This document shows positions 1 to 7,296 of a DNA stretch of 22,032 nt, piece after piece. Position numbers and translations under genes: made by a program. The notes below the pieces were generated by a model that was not told where the DNA came from, did not search any database, and worked only from the letters and a program-made list of their open reading frames with translations. Origin of the DNA: UBA8403 sp964455155. GTDB taxonomy: Bacteria > Bacteroidota > Bacteroidia > Cytophagales > Amoebophilaceae. The stretch is taken from the NCBI GenBank assembly GCA_964455155.1, contig CAYVYH010000018.1:1-22032 (forward strand), written 5' to 3'. Within the stretch, counting starts at the first letter, position 1, and each line of letters begins with the position of its first letter.

Positions 1-830
1 AAGATCTCATGGATGTCTGATGGGAGGAGGGGCTCTTCTCCCACCTCCCCAAGGTGTGCCCTCCATGCCTGCGAACCAAAGGCCTGAAGGGGAATCGTCG
101 TCGAAGCCGAGGGCTCTTGCAGACGAACACCCTGCTGTTGTGACCGTTCGACCGAAATACAACTACCTGATCGATACGCAAGGTAGGCCTGTTCGGGGAG
201 CTGAGTATCCTCCTGACCTTCTTTTCCTGAGGCAGAGAGGCTGTGTGCAACCTCTCCCAACGAACCTAACCCGCTTACGTAGACGTATGGCACAGGGGGC
301 GATGCGGGGGACGTATGAGGGTCAGATAGCGTGCGCATACAAGACGGCGGTGACCATACACTTTGCCCCTGCAATGCACCAAGAGACGCTTCAACACTTC
401 TATCTCCTAAGCTAGCTACAGAGAACGTATGCTCGTGCTCATGGGGCCCAGCGTCGGGCGCAAGCATTGTTTGACACTGGCCTCTCTGCTGACTCAACAG
501 AACACTCTCACTAGAGGAAACAGCAGCAAGAAAGCGTGACATCCCTGGTACTGGAACAGTAGTCAAAACCGGTGATATGGCAGCAGGCTCGGCTAAGGAC
601 ACACCGCCCAGCACATCTACACCGCGCACATCGGTACGTGAGACAACAGGAGCGGGCATACTTAACGACGAGGCCCCGCCTTCCCCCCGCACATGGTTAT
701 CCGTCGTTCGGTTCTCCTGCTTGAGCATAGGCTCGTCGACAATTGCATGCAGACTCGGCTTGCAACCCTGCAACAACAAGCCATACAGCGCAATTGCTAC
801 CACTAGGCGATTCAACAAAGAATGGAACAT
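1..830 (-). CDS. Large putative lipoprotein, N-terminal part, cut by the left window edge
   Basis: The minus-strand frame that begins with ATG at 828-830 stays open to base 1, giving 276 codons without a stop. The N-terminus is a lipoprotein signal peptide: a short polar start with Asn and Arg at residues 7-8, a hydrophobic stretch at about 9-20, and the lipobox LLQGC with Cys23 as the lipidated residue. After Cys23 the chain is rich in Ser, Pro, Gln, Gly and Ala with no recognisable fold, as expected of an extended linker that precedes a domain lying outside the window. The product should be anchored in a membrane, probably the outer one. Two plus-strand ORFs over the same bases (20-415, 577-849) have no such features and look like antisense shadows. 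No clear ribosome binding site is seen, which is normal in Bacteroidetes. The function is unknown. I am fairly sure it is coding and a lipoprotein, and unsure of everything beyond that. Confidence 0.72.
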   Translation of the reverse strand, partial: MFHSLLNRLVVAIALYGLLLQGCKPSLHAIVDEPMLKQENRTTDNHVRGEGGASSLSMPAPVVSRTDVRGVDVLGGVSLAEPAAISPVLTTVPVPGMSRFLAAVSSSESVLLSQQRGQCQTMLAPDAGPHEHEHTFSVASLGDRSVEASLGALQGQSVWSPPSCMRTLSDPHTSPASPPVPYVYVSGLGSLGEVAHSLSASGKEGQEDTQLPEQAYLAYRSGSCISVERSQQQGVRLQEPSASTTIPLQAFGSQAWRAHLGEVGEEPLLPSDIHEI

Positions 831-1877
831 GATCAAAGAAGGTAGGTGAGACATTTAGCACGTGCCGCCACGCAACAAGACACCACAGGCCGCAAATCTT
901 CGGTTTTTAATGCAAAAGCAATTCTCTCAAATTGAGGTTTATCGTGCAATAGGGGGCTCATGACAAAAATTTTACACAACCGCATAAAATATGCCTACAG
1001 GGCAACACATTAAGGCGCAATCACAACAAAAGGCACATCTTAATATTTTCGTCTTTCTTTTTGAGGAAGAAAAGCTCCAGTGCGTTTAGTTTGTCCTGAA
1101 CACACGCAACGGCAGACAACCCCCTCACTTATGTCTCAGCCCGCACCGCCATAGCCAGGAAAATCGTGGAAACCATTAATACACCATGGTCTTGCGACTC
1201 CTCGACTCAGGAAAAAATACCTTTTGGTCGCCACCTCCCCCCGACACTCCCCAAAAAGCTTTCTATCCATGACAAGGTTTTGAGGATCACTGTCGCCGCC
1301 TAAGGTACAAAATTAATACCCCTGTCTGTTTTATTTTCTGCACAATATTAGTAACCATACCATCAATCAGCTTGCCCCAGTTGTAGCACTCATAGTGCCA
1401 TTAGCTTAAGATAATGGGTGGTATGGCCCAAGCAGCATGCCCAAACCCCACTTTACGTTTACAACGATAAGCAGTGGGGATCAAGCAGCCCATTAATGAC
1501 AGTTGGTGAGCACTATCCAATGAGAAGGAACATCCAAAAAATTAAGTCTTGCAGTGTTACAGCATTGAATAAGTGCTTGGATAACGCTATAATAGAGTCT
1601 TGTTCCTGTGGGCATATGCCGCTACCAGGGAGCGTTGTGCGGCATGCTGTGCTTCAGGTGAACTTTGGTGGGGTGTGTTCTCTCTACCCTTCTTGCCGCC
1701 CCTCACGATGATCACTGGGGGCAAAAGCAGAGGTTGGTGTGCCAATCGGCATCCCAGGTGAAAGACAGAAGATAAGCTTTAATGCAGTGTGTGTTCATGG
1801 TATCGACTCTTGAGGCATGTGACTGCGCCCTGGTGTCAGACCGAAGGTAAAACCATCAAACCGAAGATTTAAGGCTC
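831..1877. other. Gene-poor spacer, about 1 kb
   Basis: No intact gene is supported between the lipoprotein start (830, minus) and the HsdR-N-type gene (1878, plus). The one recognisable trace is a possible transposase fragment at about 1418-1711, listed separately. Other open stretches are short and carry no motif. One minus-strand frame between about 1140 and 1395 is open apart from one in-frame TAA, but I cannot match it to a family. The spacer should contain the upstream regions of both flanking divergent genes. I see no clear -33/-7 pair there. Confidence 0.5.
1418..1711 (+). pseudogene. Probable decayed IS3-family transposase fragment
   Basis: The translated frame contains CLDNAIIES, which resembles the segment around the last catalytic Glu of IS3-family DDE integrases (family pattern roughly G-N-C-x-D-N-A-x-x-E-S). 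About 43 residues before that Glu is YNDKQW, which can be aligned with the H-S-D-x-G-W/S-Q-Y segment carrying the second catalytic Asp. In intact family members 35 residues separate these two acids. Here 42 do, and the basic Arg-Lys of the usual S-x-S-R-K-G-N stretch is gone, so the copy is degenerate. The part that should hold the first Asp and the N-terminal HTH protein (OrfA) is missing, and I see no terminal inverted repeats. The segment downstream in the same frame, after the TGA, is not recognisable. It could also be a chance match in a spacer. Confidence 0.35.
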
Positions 1878-2336
1878 ATGCGCCCCCTTAACCTGCCTAC
1901 TTTTGCGTACAGGATCCAGACTTCTCAGGCAGGGCACCAAATTTTTGACATAGTACGTAGGAAATATGTGAAATTAACACCCGAGGAGTGGGTGAGACAG
2001 CACTTTTTACATTATTTGATTGGTCACCTTGCTTATCCGAAATCGTTGTTCAGATTGGAAAAGAGTGTAGGGTCTAACCACCTCCGACATAGGCCAGATA
2101 TGGTGGTGTATAACCGCGTGGCAAGACCCTTAATGCTTGTAGAGTGTAAAGCATCCAACACTCACATCAACCATGGGGCTTGGAGGCAAATAGCACGCTA
2201 CAATGCTTATTTTAATGCCCAGCTGTTGGTGATTACTAACGGGATCAGGCACTTTTGCTGGCAACTAGACTATGTGCAGGGAGAACATACACTACTAGAA
2301 GAAATTCCCTGTTTCGATTCGCTCGCTGCAAGCTAA
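1878..2336 (+). CDS. Stand-alone type I restriction HsdR N-terminal-domain protein (PD-(D/E)xK fold)
   Basis: This 152-residue protein matches the small single-domain proteins related to the N-terminal nuclease domain of type I restriction subunit R, which are widespread in Bacteroidetes. The nuclease-fold signature is visible as RPDMVV with Asp74, then LVECKA with Glu89 and Lys91, which is the D...ExK core. The following segment at Gln104 (RQIARYN) fits the QxxxY motif of the same fold. There is no helicase motor and there are no HsdM or HsdS neighbours, so it is not a working type I restriction system. Its cellular role is not established; DNA binding or nicking is plausible. The gene ends 94 bases before the M20 peptidase ATG on the same strand, so the two could share a transcript. 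The ATG at 1878 is the first start in frame. Confidence 0.8.
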   Translation: MRPLNLPTFAYRIQTSQAGHQIFDIVRRKYVKLTPEEWVRQHFLHYLIGHLAYPKSLFRLEKSVGSNHLRHRPDMVVYNRVARPLMLVECKASNTHINHGAWRQIARYNAYFNAQLLVITNGIRHFCWQLDYVQGEHTLLEEIPCFDSLAAS

Positions 2337-2430
2337 GTATCTACAACTCGATACGAGCCCCGGGGCACGTTTGTTGAGGCATGAAGTACTTCTGCGTTGT
2401 CTTCCGTATCACAAACAAAAAGAATATGCT

Positions 2431-3813
2431 ATGGTATCAAACACAAAAAAGTACATAGAAACGCACCAGGGCCGTTTTCTAGACGAGCTGATGGATTTTT
2501 TGCGTATTCCTTCTGTGAGCACCTCAAAAGAATATGCTACAGAGGTACACAAGGCAGCGGCATTGGTCAAACAAAGACTATCAGAGGCGGGTGCCGATGA
2601 AGCGATGCTGATCGACACCCAAGGCCACCCTTTGGTGTATGCTGAGAAGATGGTCGATGCAGGCCTACCCACCGTACTGGTGTATGGACACTACGATGTG
2701 CAGCCAGCAGATCCTTATGAACTTTGGGAAACGCCGCCTTTTGAGCCCGTCGTGAGAGCCCATAAAATCTATGCCAGGGGGGCTTCAGATGACAAGGGGC
2801 AGGTGTACCTCCATATCAAGGCATTGGAAACGATGCTGGCTACTCAACAGCTACCCTGCAATATTAAATTTTTGATCGAAGGAGAAGAAGAGAACGGCTC
2901 TGAAGGGCTGACTCACTTTCTTGGGAATCAGAAAAACGCTGCTTTGCTCCAGTCAGACGCTGTACTTGTCTCAGATACTACCTTGTTATCCATGGAGCAG
3001 CCTTCACTTACTATAGGGCTGAGAGGTATAATTTATTTGGAGATAGAGGTGACGGGGCCTAACAGAGATTTACACTCTGGTGTTTATGGTGGCGCGGTGG
3101 GCAATCCCATCAACATACTCTGCCAGATGATCGCTGCACTGCAAGATGAGCACCACCGCATCACTATTCCTGGCTTTTACGACCGCGTGGCAGTACTCCC
3201 AGAGCACGATCGACAAACGTTAGCCAAAATCCCTTTTGTACTCTCTGACTATCAAAATTCCTTGGGTATAAAAGCTGTGGCAGGTGAACGAGGTTATAGT
3301 ACCCTGGAACGTACTGGTATTAGGCCTTCTTTAGACATCAACGGTATTTGGGGAGGTCATGTGGGCGAGGGTGGAAAAACAGTTTTACCTTCAAAAGCAC
3401 ATGCCAAACTCTCCATGCGTCTTGTACCTCATCAAGAGGCGCGGGAAATTGTTGCTCAATTCACCAAATACTTTGCCGCACTAGCCCCCAAAGGTGTCAC
3501 GGTTGAAATAAGAGTGGTACATGGCGATAGCAATGCGGTGGTCGTTAATACTGACTCTGTAGCTTTGCAGGCAGCTATCAAGGCTTTTGAAGAGGTTTGG
3601 GACAAAACACCACTACTAACGAAAGACGGGGGTAGTATTCCCATCATTTCACAATTCAAAGAGGTGTTGAACCGCGATATTGTGCTGATGGGCTTCGGCC
3701 TCGATTCAGATGCTATTCACTCGCCTAATGAACATTTTGGAGTAGCTAATTTCTTTAAGGGTATTCATACGGTGATTGCTTTCTACAAGTACTTTGCCTC
3801 CCTACATGCATAG
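2431..3813 (+). CDS. M20-family zinc dipeptidase/carboxypeptidase
   Basis: A 460-residue enzyme of the M20 metallopeptidase family (ArgE/DapE/CPG2/dipeptidase type), which uses two metal ions to remove terminal residues from small peptides. Metal and catalytic residues are visible: His87 in YGHYDV, Asp120 in ASDDKG, and Glu152-Glu153 in EGEEENGS (catalytic base and metal ligand). Later come the dimerisation-domain segment LHSGVYGG and the final ligand His in IHSPNEHF. Length and order match the long dipeptidase subgroup typical of Bacteroidetes. A longer in-frame start exists (TTG at 2371), but its 20 extra residues are not family-like, so I chose the ATG at 2431. There is no signal peptide, so it is probably cytoplasmic and used for peptide scavenging. 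The exact substrate cannot be read from the sequence. Confidence 0.93.
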   Translation: MVSNTKKYIETHQGRFLDELMDFLRIPSVSTSKEYATEVHKAAALVKQRLSEAGADEAMLIDTQGHPLVYAEKMVDAGLPTVLVYGHYDVQPADPYELWETPPFEPVVRAHKIYARGASDDKGQVYLHIKALETMLATQQLPCNIKFLIEGEEENGSEGLTHFLGNQKNAALLQSDAVLVSDTTLLSMEQPSLTIGLRGIIYLEIEVTGPNRDLHSGVYGGAVGNPINILCQMIAALQDEHHRITIPGFYDRVAVLPEHDRQTLAKIPFVLSDYQNSLGIKAVAGERGYSTLERTGIRPSLDINGIWGGHVGEGGKTVLPSKAHAKLSMRLVPHQEAREIVAQFTKYFAALAPKGVTVEIRVVHGDSNAVVVNTDSVALQAAIKAFEEVWDKTPLLTKDGGSIPIISQFKEVLNRDIVLMGFGLDSDAIHSPNEHFGVANFFKGIHTVIAFYKYFASLHA

Positions 3814-3942
3814 TGGCTACCCATCCGTTCCACGCGATGCACGGTATAAGGATTGGTTTTTTTAGAACGATAGGCTATATTCGCCGCTTCTACGGTTTGA
3901 GCTCCGGGCTTTGCATGGAAGAAAAACCGAGTAACCCAATCT

Positions 3943-4016
3943 GGGGAATTAGCTCAGCTGGCTAGAGCGTCTGCCTTGCACGCAGAAGGTCATCGGTTCG
4001 ACTCCGATATTCTCCA
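3943..4016 (+). tRNA. tRNA-Ala (anticodon UGC)
   Basis: A complete cloverleaf of 74 nt. The acceptor stem GGGGAAT pairs with ATTCTCC, with one G-U pair. The anticodon stem TCTGC/GCAGA encloses the loop CTTGCAC, giving anticodon TGC. The T stem ATCGG/CCGAT encloses TTCGACT. The discriminator is A at 4016 and CCA is not encoded, since CTT follows. The gene stands alone rather than inside an rRNA operon. Confidence 0.96.
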
Positions 4017-4874
4017 CTTTCCTTGTACACGGTTGCTAGAGCTAGGCCCCTGCTGCTAAGGCCTACTCAGGGAACATGCTCTTCTATGTTGTGAGGAGTT
4101 ATCGGTGTCCCATGTGTGAAATGTATCGCGATCTTTGCTGCCATGCCTTAGAAATAGTGGGGCGGCCACATGCGAGGCATTTCCCTTTTAATCTTTTAAC
4201 CACCATCAGCTCCACTACGTCCCGCGTCTCAAGACCTAATGAACATGCTGGTGAGGAGTCGTTGTGCCAGCATGCCTTTGGGCAGTACCCAAACCACGAG
4301 AGGTTGATCGGTTAACCACTCATGCTGTTTCCCTATTTGAGATGCTCCATCGAGACTCCCCAAAAGTATAGTACTCATGGGCTTTCGCCCGCTGCCGCTG
4401 GCGTGGATGGCTACTAGCAAATTACACTTACCTGTCTTACTCTTTTGCTCGGACAAAAACGGATAAGCACCTCCTAAGATCCCGTTAACGTTACTCGGCA
4501 ATGCTGGCTCTGCATCCACATCGCTCAAATGAACCGTCCAAGGGGGCCTTTACCAAACATTGCCGAAAGTGTCTGTGCCGTTTTTGAGATGTATGGCAGG
4601 TATGCAATTTTTCGGTCCTGGCTATACCAATTGGTGGCATCGCACCAAGGGCATAGGCACTATGGCTATAAAATACCAGCACCTGCACGAGCTAGCACAT
4701 AACGATTGCAACCTTTGAAGCAAGAACCGCCTGGCAGAGATATGACCAGACTCTACGACAAAAAATACCAACGTGCGCGTTCTTGACTGACGGCAGTAGC
4801 GTGATGCTATGGAGACGGCACTCCTTGTAGCACTAGGCCGTTCGAAGAGCGAGATGAAGAGCTTAAATACCTTC
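4017..4874. other. Unassigned spacer of about 860 bases, possibly decayed coding DNA
   Basis: No gene can be supported here. Several medium-length frames exist on both strands. One is on the minus strand at 4229-4528. Another on the plus strand runs from about 4533 to a TGA at 4716-4718 and contains stretches such as QFFGPGYTNWW. None matches a family I recognise and none has a convincing start. The region lies between tRNA-Ala and the 3' end of hslV, so it may be remnants of an element inserted next to the tRNA. I see no repeat of the tRNA 3' end that would mark an attachment site. Confidence 0.45.
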
Positions 4875-5414
4875 CTAAGAAGGCTTTTCAATGATGATGT
4901 TATGGTTAGTATATATACAGATATCTGCTGCCACTGTGAGGCTCTCTCTAACCATCTCCTCCGCACTCAAGTGTGGGGCATGCTTTTTGAGGGTCACGGC
5001 TGACGATTGCGCATACATACTACCAGATCCTATCGCAGCAATTTGGTTATCAGGTTCTATGACGTCCCCTGTTCCAGAGATAATGAGTAATTCTTCTGCG
5101 TTAGCTACTACCAGCATGGCTTCTAAGCGCCTCAGGTAACGGTCCGTACGCCAATCCTTGGCGAGTTCAATGGCAGAGCGTTTCATATTGCCCGCGTAGC
5201 TCTGTAGCTTTTCATCAAAACGTTCTAACAACGTAAATGCATCTGCCGTAGAACCAGCAAAGCCCGCTATAATTTTGCCATCTAATAGCTTCCTAAGCTT
5301 CCTGACGTTGCTTTTGGCGATAGTATTGCCTAGGGTAGCTTGTCCGTCTGCACCAACGGCAACGTCACCATTGTGCATAATAGCAAGTACTGTTGTGGAT
5401 TTGATTTGAGTCAT
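4875..5414 (-). CDS. hslV: ATP-dependent protease proteolytic subunit HslV (ClpQ)
   Basis: A 179-residue proteasome-like peptidase, the family's usual length. After removal of the six-residue propeptide MTQIKS the mature chain starts TTVLAI, with Thr7 as the N-terminal nucleophile. The family segments HNGDVAVGADGQAT, the glycine-rich AGFAGSTADA and the C-terminal AIGSGSMYA and AADICIYTN are present. HslV forms a double hexamer and needs the HslU (ClpY) AAA+ unfoldase in the cytoplasm. No hslU is next to it in this window, so the partner must be elsewhere. The gene starts 55 bases after the pdhC stop on the same strand and may be co-transcribed with it. Confidence 0.96.
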   Translation of the reverse strand: MTQIKSTTVLAIMHNGDVAVGADGQATLGNTIAKSNVRKLRKLLDGKIIAGFAGSTADAFTLLERFDEKLQSYAGNMKRSAIELAKDWRTDRYLRRLEAMLVVANAEELLIISGTGDVIEPDNQIAAIGSGSMYAQSSAVTLKKHAPHLSAEEMVRESLTVAADICIYTNHNIIIEKPS

Positions 5415-5469
5415 ATTATCAGATCGACGGGTTTGTTTGGGTAATGGCGAAACTCACTAAGCTAGTTGG

Positions 5470-6711
5470 TTAATGAACCAGCATTCTTATTGGATCTTCC
5501 AATAGTGCCTTGAAGGTTCGCAAGAAAGAGGCTCCCACAGCTCCATCCACTGCTCTATGATCACAAGAGAGTGTTGCTTTCATGACGTGTCCAGGTATTA
5601 CAACGCCATCCCTCACAACAGGCACCTGTTGAATCTCGCCAATGGCTAAGATACAGGCTGCCGGAGGATTCACAATGGCAGCAAAAGACTCGATACCTAA
5701 CATGCCCAAGTTAGAGATGGTAAATGTGCTCCCCTCCAGCTCCTTAGGCCTCAGCTGTTGCCCATGTGCTTTCTGAACAAGAGTTTTTGTCTCTACTGCA
5801 ATATGTGCTAGCGATTTGCTGTCAACAAAATGTAATACAGGGACTACTAGTCCCCCTTCCACTGCTACGGCCATACCCATATGGATGTGCCTGTTGTAGC
5901 GTATTGTGTCCTGGCGCCATGCCACATTAATAGCCAGGTGCTGCCTGATAGCCACGGCTGCTGCTTTAACAACGATGTCGTTAACAGACACTTTAATTCG
6001 TGCGTATTCGCTGATACTAGAGCGTACAGCCACTACTTGATCCATGGCTATGCTAACAGTCAAATAAAAATGGGGTGCATTCAATTTGCTCTCTGTCAGG
6101 CGCTTGGCCATGGCTTTACGCATGTTTGAAATAGGAATATCTTCATACTCCTCTCTACCTACCACAGAAGGCAGGGTAACGTTAGGCAAGGCTTCTTTGA
6201 ATTGAGGCGTGTCTACAGCATTTTCCACATCACGCTTGATGATGCGCCCCCCCTCTCCAGTACCCTGAATGTCGGCTAGTACATAGCCTTTTTCTTGCGC
6301 CATTTTTTTAGCTAATGGTGAAGCCAGTATGCTGGGTGGCGAGGGGGGCGATGTATGCCCTGAAGTTGGTATTGTGCTGTGTGCTGGCGTCACTGGCGGT
6401 GTTGCTACCATATTCTCTTCCTGCTGCTCAGGACGCTGCTTGGTAGCTTCCAGTAGTGTCGTGATATCCTCTCCTGGGTTGCCAATGATGGCAAGTATCG
6501 CGTTGATAGGTACGGTCTCTCGTTCTTTTGCCCCGATGTAGAGCAGAGTGCCATCTTCATAGCCCTCCAGTTCCATCGTAGCTTTATCTGTTTCTATCTC
6601 TGCCAGTATATCTCCCGCTTTCACAGCGTCTCCTTCTTTTTTCAACCAGGTGACAATGACCCCCGCTTCCATGGTGTCACTCATCTTCGGCATTCTAATC
6701 ACTTCAGCCAT
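5470..6711 (-). CDS. pdhC: Pyruvate dehydrogenase complex E2, dihydrolipoamide acetyltransferase
   Basis: This is the E2 core of the complex that turns pyruvate into acetyl-CoA. It transfers the acetyl group from lipoamide to CoA. The domains are in the usual order. One lipoyl domain spans about residues 1-78, with Lys43 in ETDKATM as the lipoylation site. A Pro/Ser/Thr-rich linker covers about 95-125. The E1/E3-binding domain lies at about 129-165 (SPLAKKMAQEKG...GGRIIKRDV). The catalytic domain is about 190-413, with STFTISNLGM and the active-site motif DHRAVDG containing His385 and Asp389. It has only one lipoyl domain where some relatives carry two or three. The pairing of MPKMSDTMEAG with SNLGMLGIESFAAIVNPP fits the pyruvate type better than the 2-oxoglutarate type. 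The E1 genes are not in the window. Confidence 0.94.
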   Translation of the reverse strand: MAEVIRMPKMSDTMEAGVIVTWLKKEGDAVKAGDILAEIETDKATMELEGYEDGTLLYIGAKERETVPINAILAIIGNPGEDITTLLEATKQRPEQQEENMVATPPVTPAHSTIPTSGHTSPPSPPSILASPLAKKMAQEKGYVLADIQGTGEGGRIIKRDVENAVDTPQFKEALPNVTLPSVVGREEYEDIPISNMRKAMAKRLTESKLNAPHFYLTVSIAMDQVVAVRSSISEYARIKVSVNDIVVKAAAVAIRQHLAINVAWRQDTIRYNRHIHMGMAVAVEGGLVVPVLHFVDSKSLAHIAVETKTLVQKAHGQQLRPKELEGSTFTISNLGMLGIESFAAIVNPPAACILAIGEIQQVPVVRDGVVIPGHVMKATLSCDHRAVDGAVGASFLRTFKALLEDPIRMLVH

Positions 6712-6724
6712 AGTACACTTTCAT

Positions 6725-6842
6725 TAGGCGTCAAAAATAGGGGATAACGAAGAAAATGAAAATCTGTAGTCATTGGCTACCCTTTTGAGATTTCCTAGGC
6801 GTCATGAAATTGTTTCAACATCTCATGGGGGGTTACGCCTAG
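6725..6842. repeat. Three TAGGCGT repeats upstream of pdhC, two of them forming an inverted pair
   Basis: TAGGCGTCA occurs at 6725-6733 and again at 6796-6804. The inverse ACGCCTAG is at 6835-6842 and pairs with CTAGGCGT at 6795-6802. Inside that pair CATGA (6803-6807) also pairs with TCATG (6823-6827). The result is an interrupted 13-bp stem with a 15-nt loop and a 7-base bulge on the right arm. The first copy abuts the candidate -7 element of pdhC. This layout would suit an operator or a leader structure, but no regulator is known. Confidence 0.4.
6732..6739 (-). promoter_or_regulatory. Candidate -7 element of a Bacteroidetes-type promoter for pdhC
   Basis: Read on the minus strand this is TATTTTTG, a full match to TAnnTTTG, lying 20 bases upstream of the pdhC ATG. 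The -33 position has only a TTT-type match 19 bases further up. A start about 14 bases before the ATG would leave a very short leader. It partly overlaps one copy of the TAGGCGTCA repeat. Confidence 0.35.
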
Positions 6843-7258
6843 CACTGTGTTTTTGATCCTCGTAGTAGCACAGCTTATCTCAAGTTGTCGTGTCTCTGAA
6901 AACCAATCTACAGATGACTTCTCCTAACCACTCATTACAAAATCAAGCAAGTACATTGATAACCAATCAACTCAATCATAAAATAGAAACACCCGGACAC
7001 ACCTTGCTGGGATACCACACTACGAGAACCAATGAAGGCGTCGCGCAAAACTTACGTCTCTGCTGCACCACTCGAGATGTGCCCAGACCTCTAGGAAATA
7101 GAGTCCCTATCTACCTTCAACCCTATCTCAATCAAAAATTAGTAGGTACTGAGAAGGAAGAGGCAAACAACTTTTGACCTTTGCAATGGCCTCGAAGGAA
7201 TAGAGGGCTTTTGCAGAAGCACAGTCTATCAACAAAACTTGATCGGTACAGCCAGATC
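6843..7258. other. Spacer without a supportable gene
   Basis: About 415 bases between the repeats upstream of pdhC and the 3' side of the secreted peptidase gene. One plus-strand frame (6890-7177, 95 codons starting with GTG) is open and rich in Asn, Gln and Thr. It has no motif, no convincing start signal and no neighbour of related function, so I do not call it a gene. Confidence 0.4.
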
Positions 7259-7284
7259 AATACTCCCCAAAGATTGGGGGTATT
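7259..7284 (-). terminator. Possible stem-loop terminator after the secreted peptidase gene
   Basis: AATAC and CCCC (one bulged T between them) pair with GGGG and GTATT around the loop AAAGATT, 12 bases past the stop codon at 7297. There is no run of T after the stem on the minus strand, so it could be a 3' structure rather than a classical intrinsic terminator. Confidence 0.35.
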
Positions 7285-7296
7285 GAAGAACTATGC

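Noticed and set aside
20..415. Plus-strand frame of 131 codons (and 577-849, 90 codons)
   Set aside because: Both lie antisense to the lipoprotein frame, which has a clear signal peptide and stays open for 830 bases. The plus-strand products show no domain or signal.
2418..2538. Two copies of AAAAGAATATGCTA around the start of the M20 peptidase gene
   Set aside because: About one exact 14-base pair is expected by chance in this window. The second copy is inside coding sequence and there is no symmetry suggesting a binding site.
3943..4874. Attachment site at the tRNA-Ala 3' end
   Set aside because: I looked for a second copy of the tRNA 3' segment and for an integrase gene downstream and found neither.
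4622..4966. Minus-strand frame of 114 codons overlapping the hslV 3' end
   Set aside because: It overlaps hslV in another frame and its product has no recognisable feature.
6890..7177. Plus-strand frame of 95 codons in the spacer upstream of pdhC
   Set aside because: GTG start, no recognisable motif, low-complexity Asn/Gln-rich composition, and no start signals. A chance open frame is as likely.
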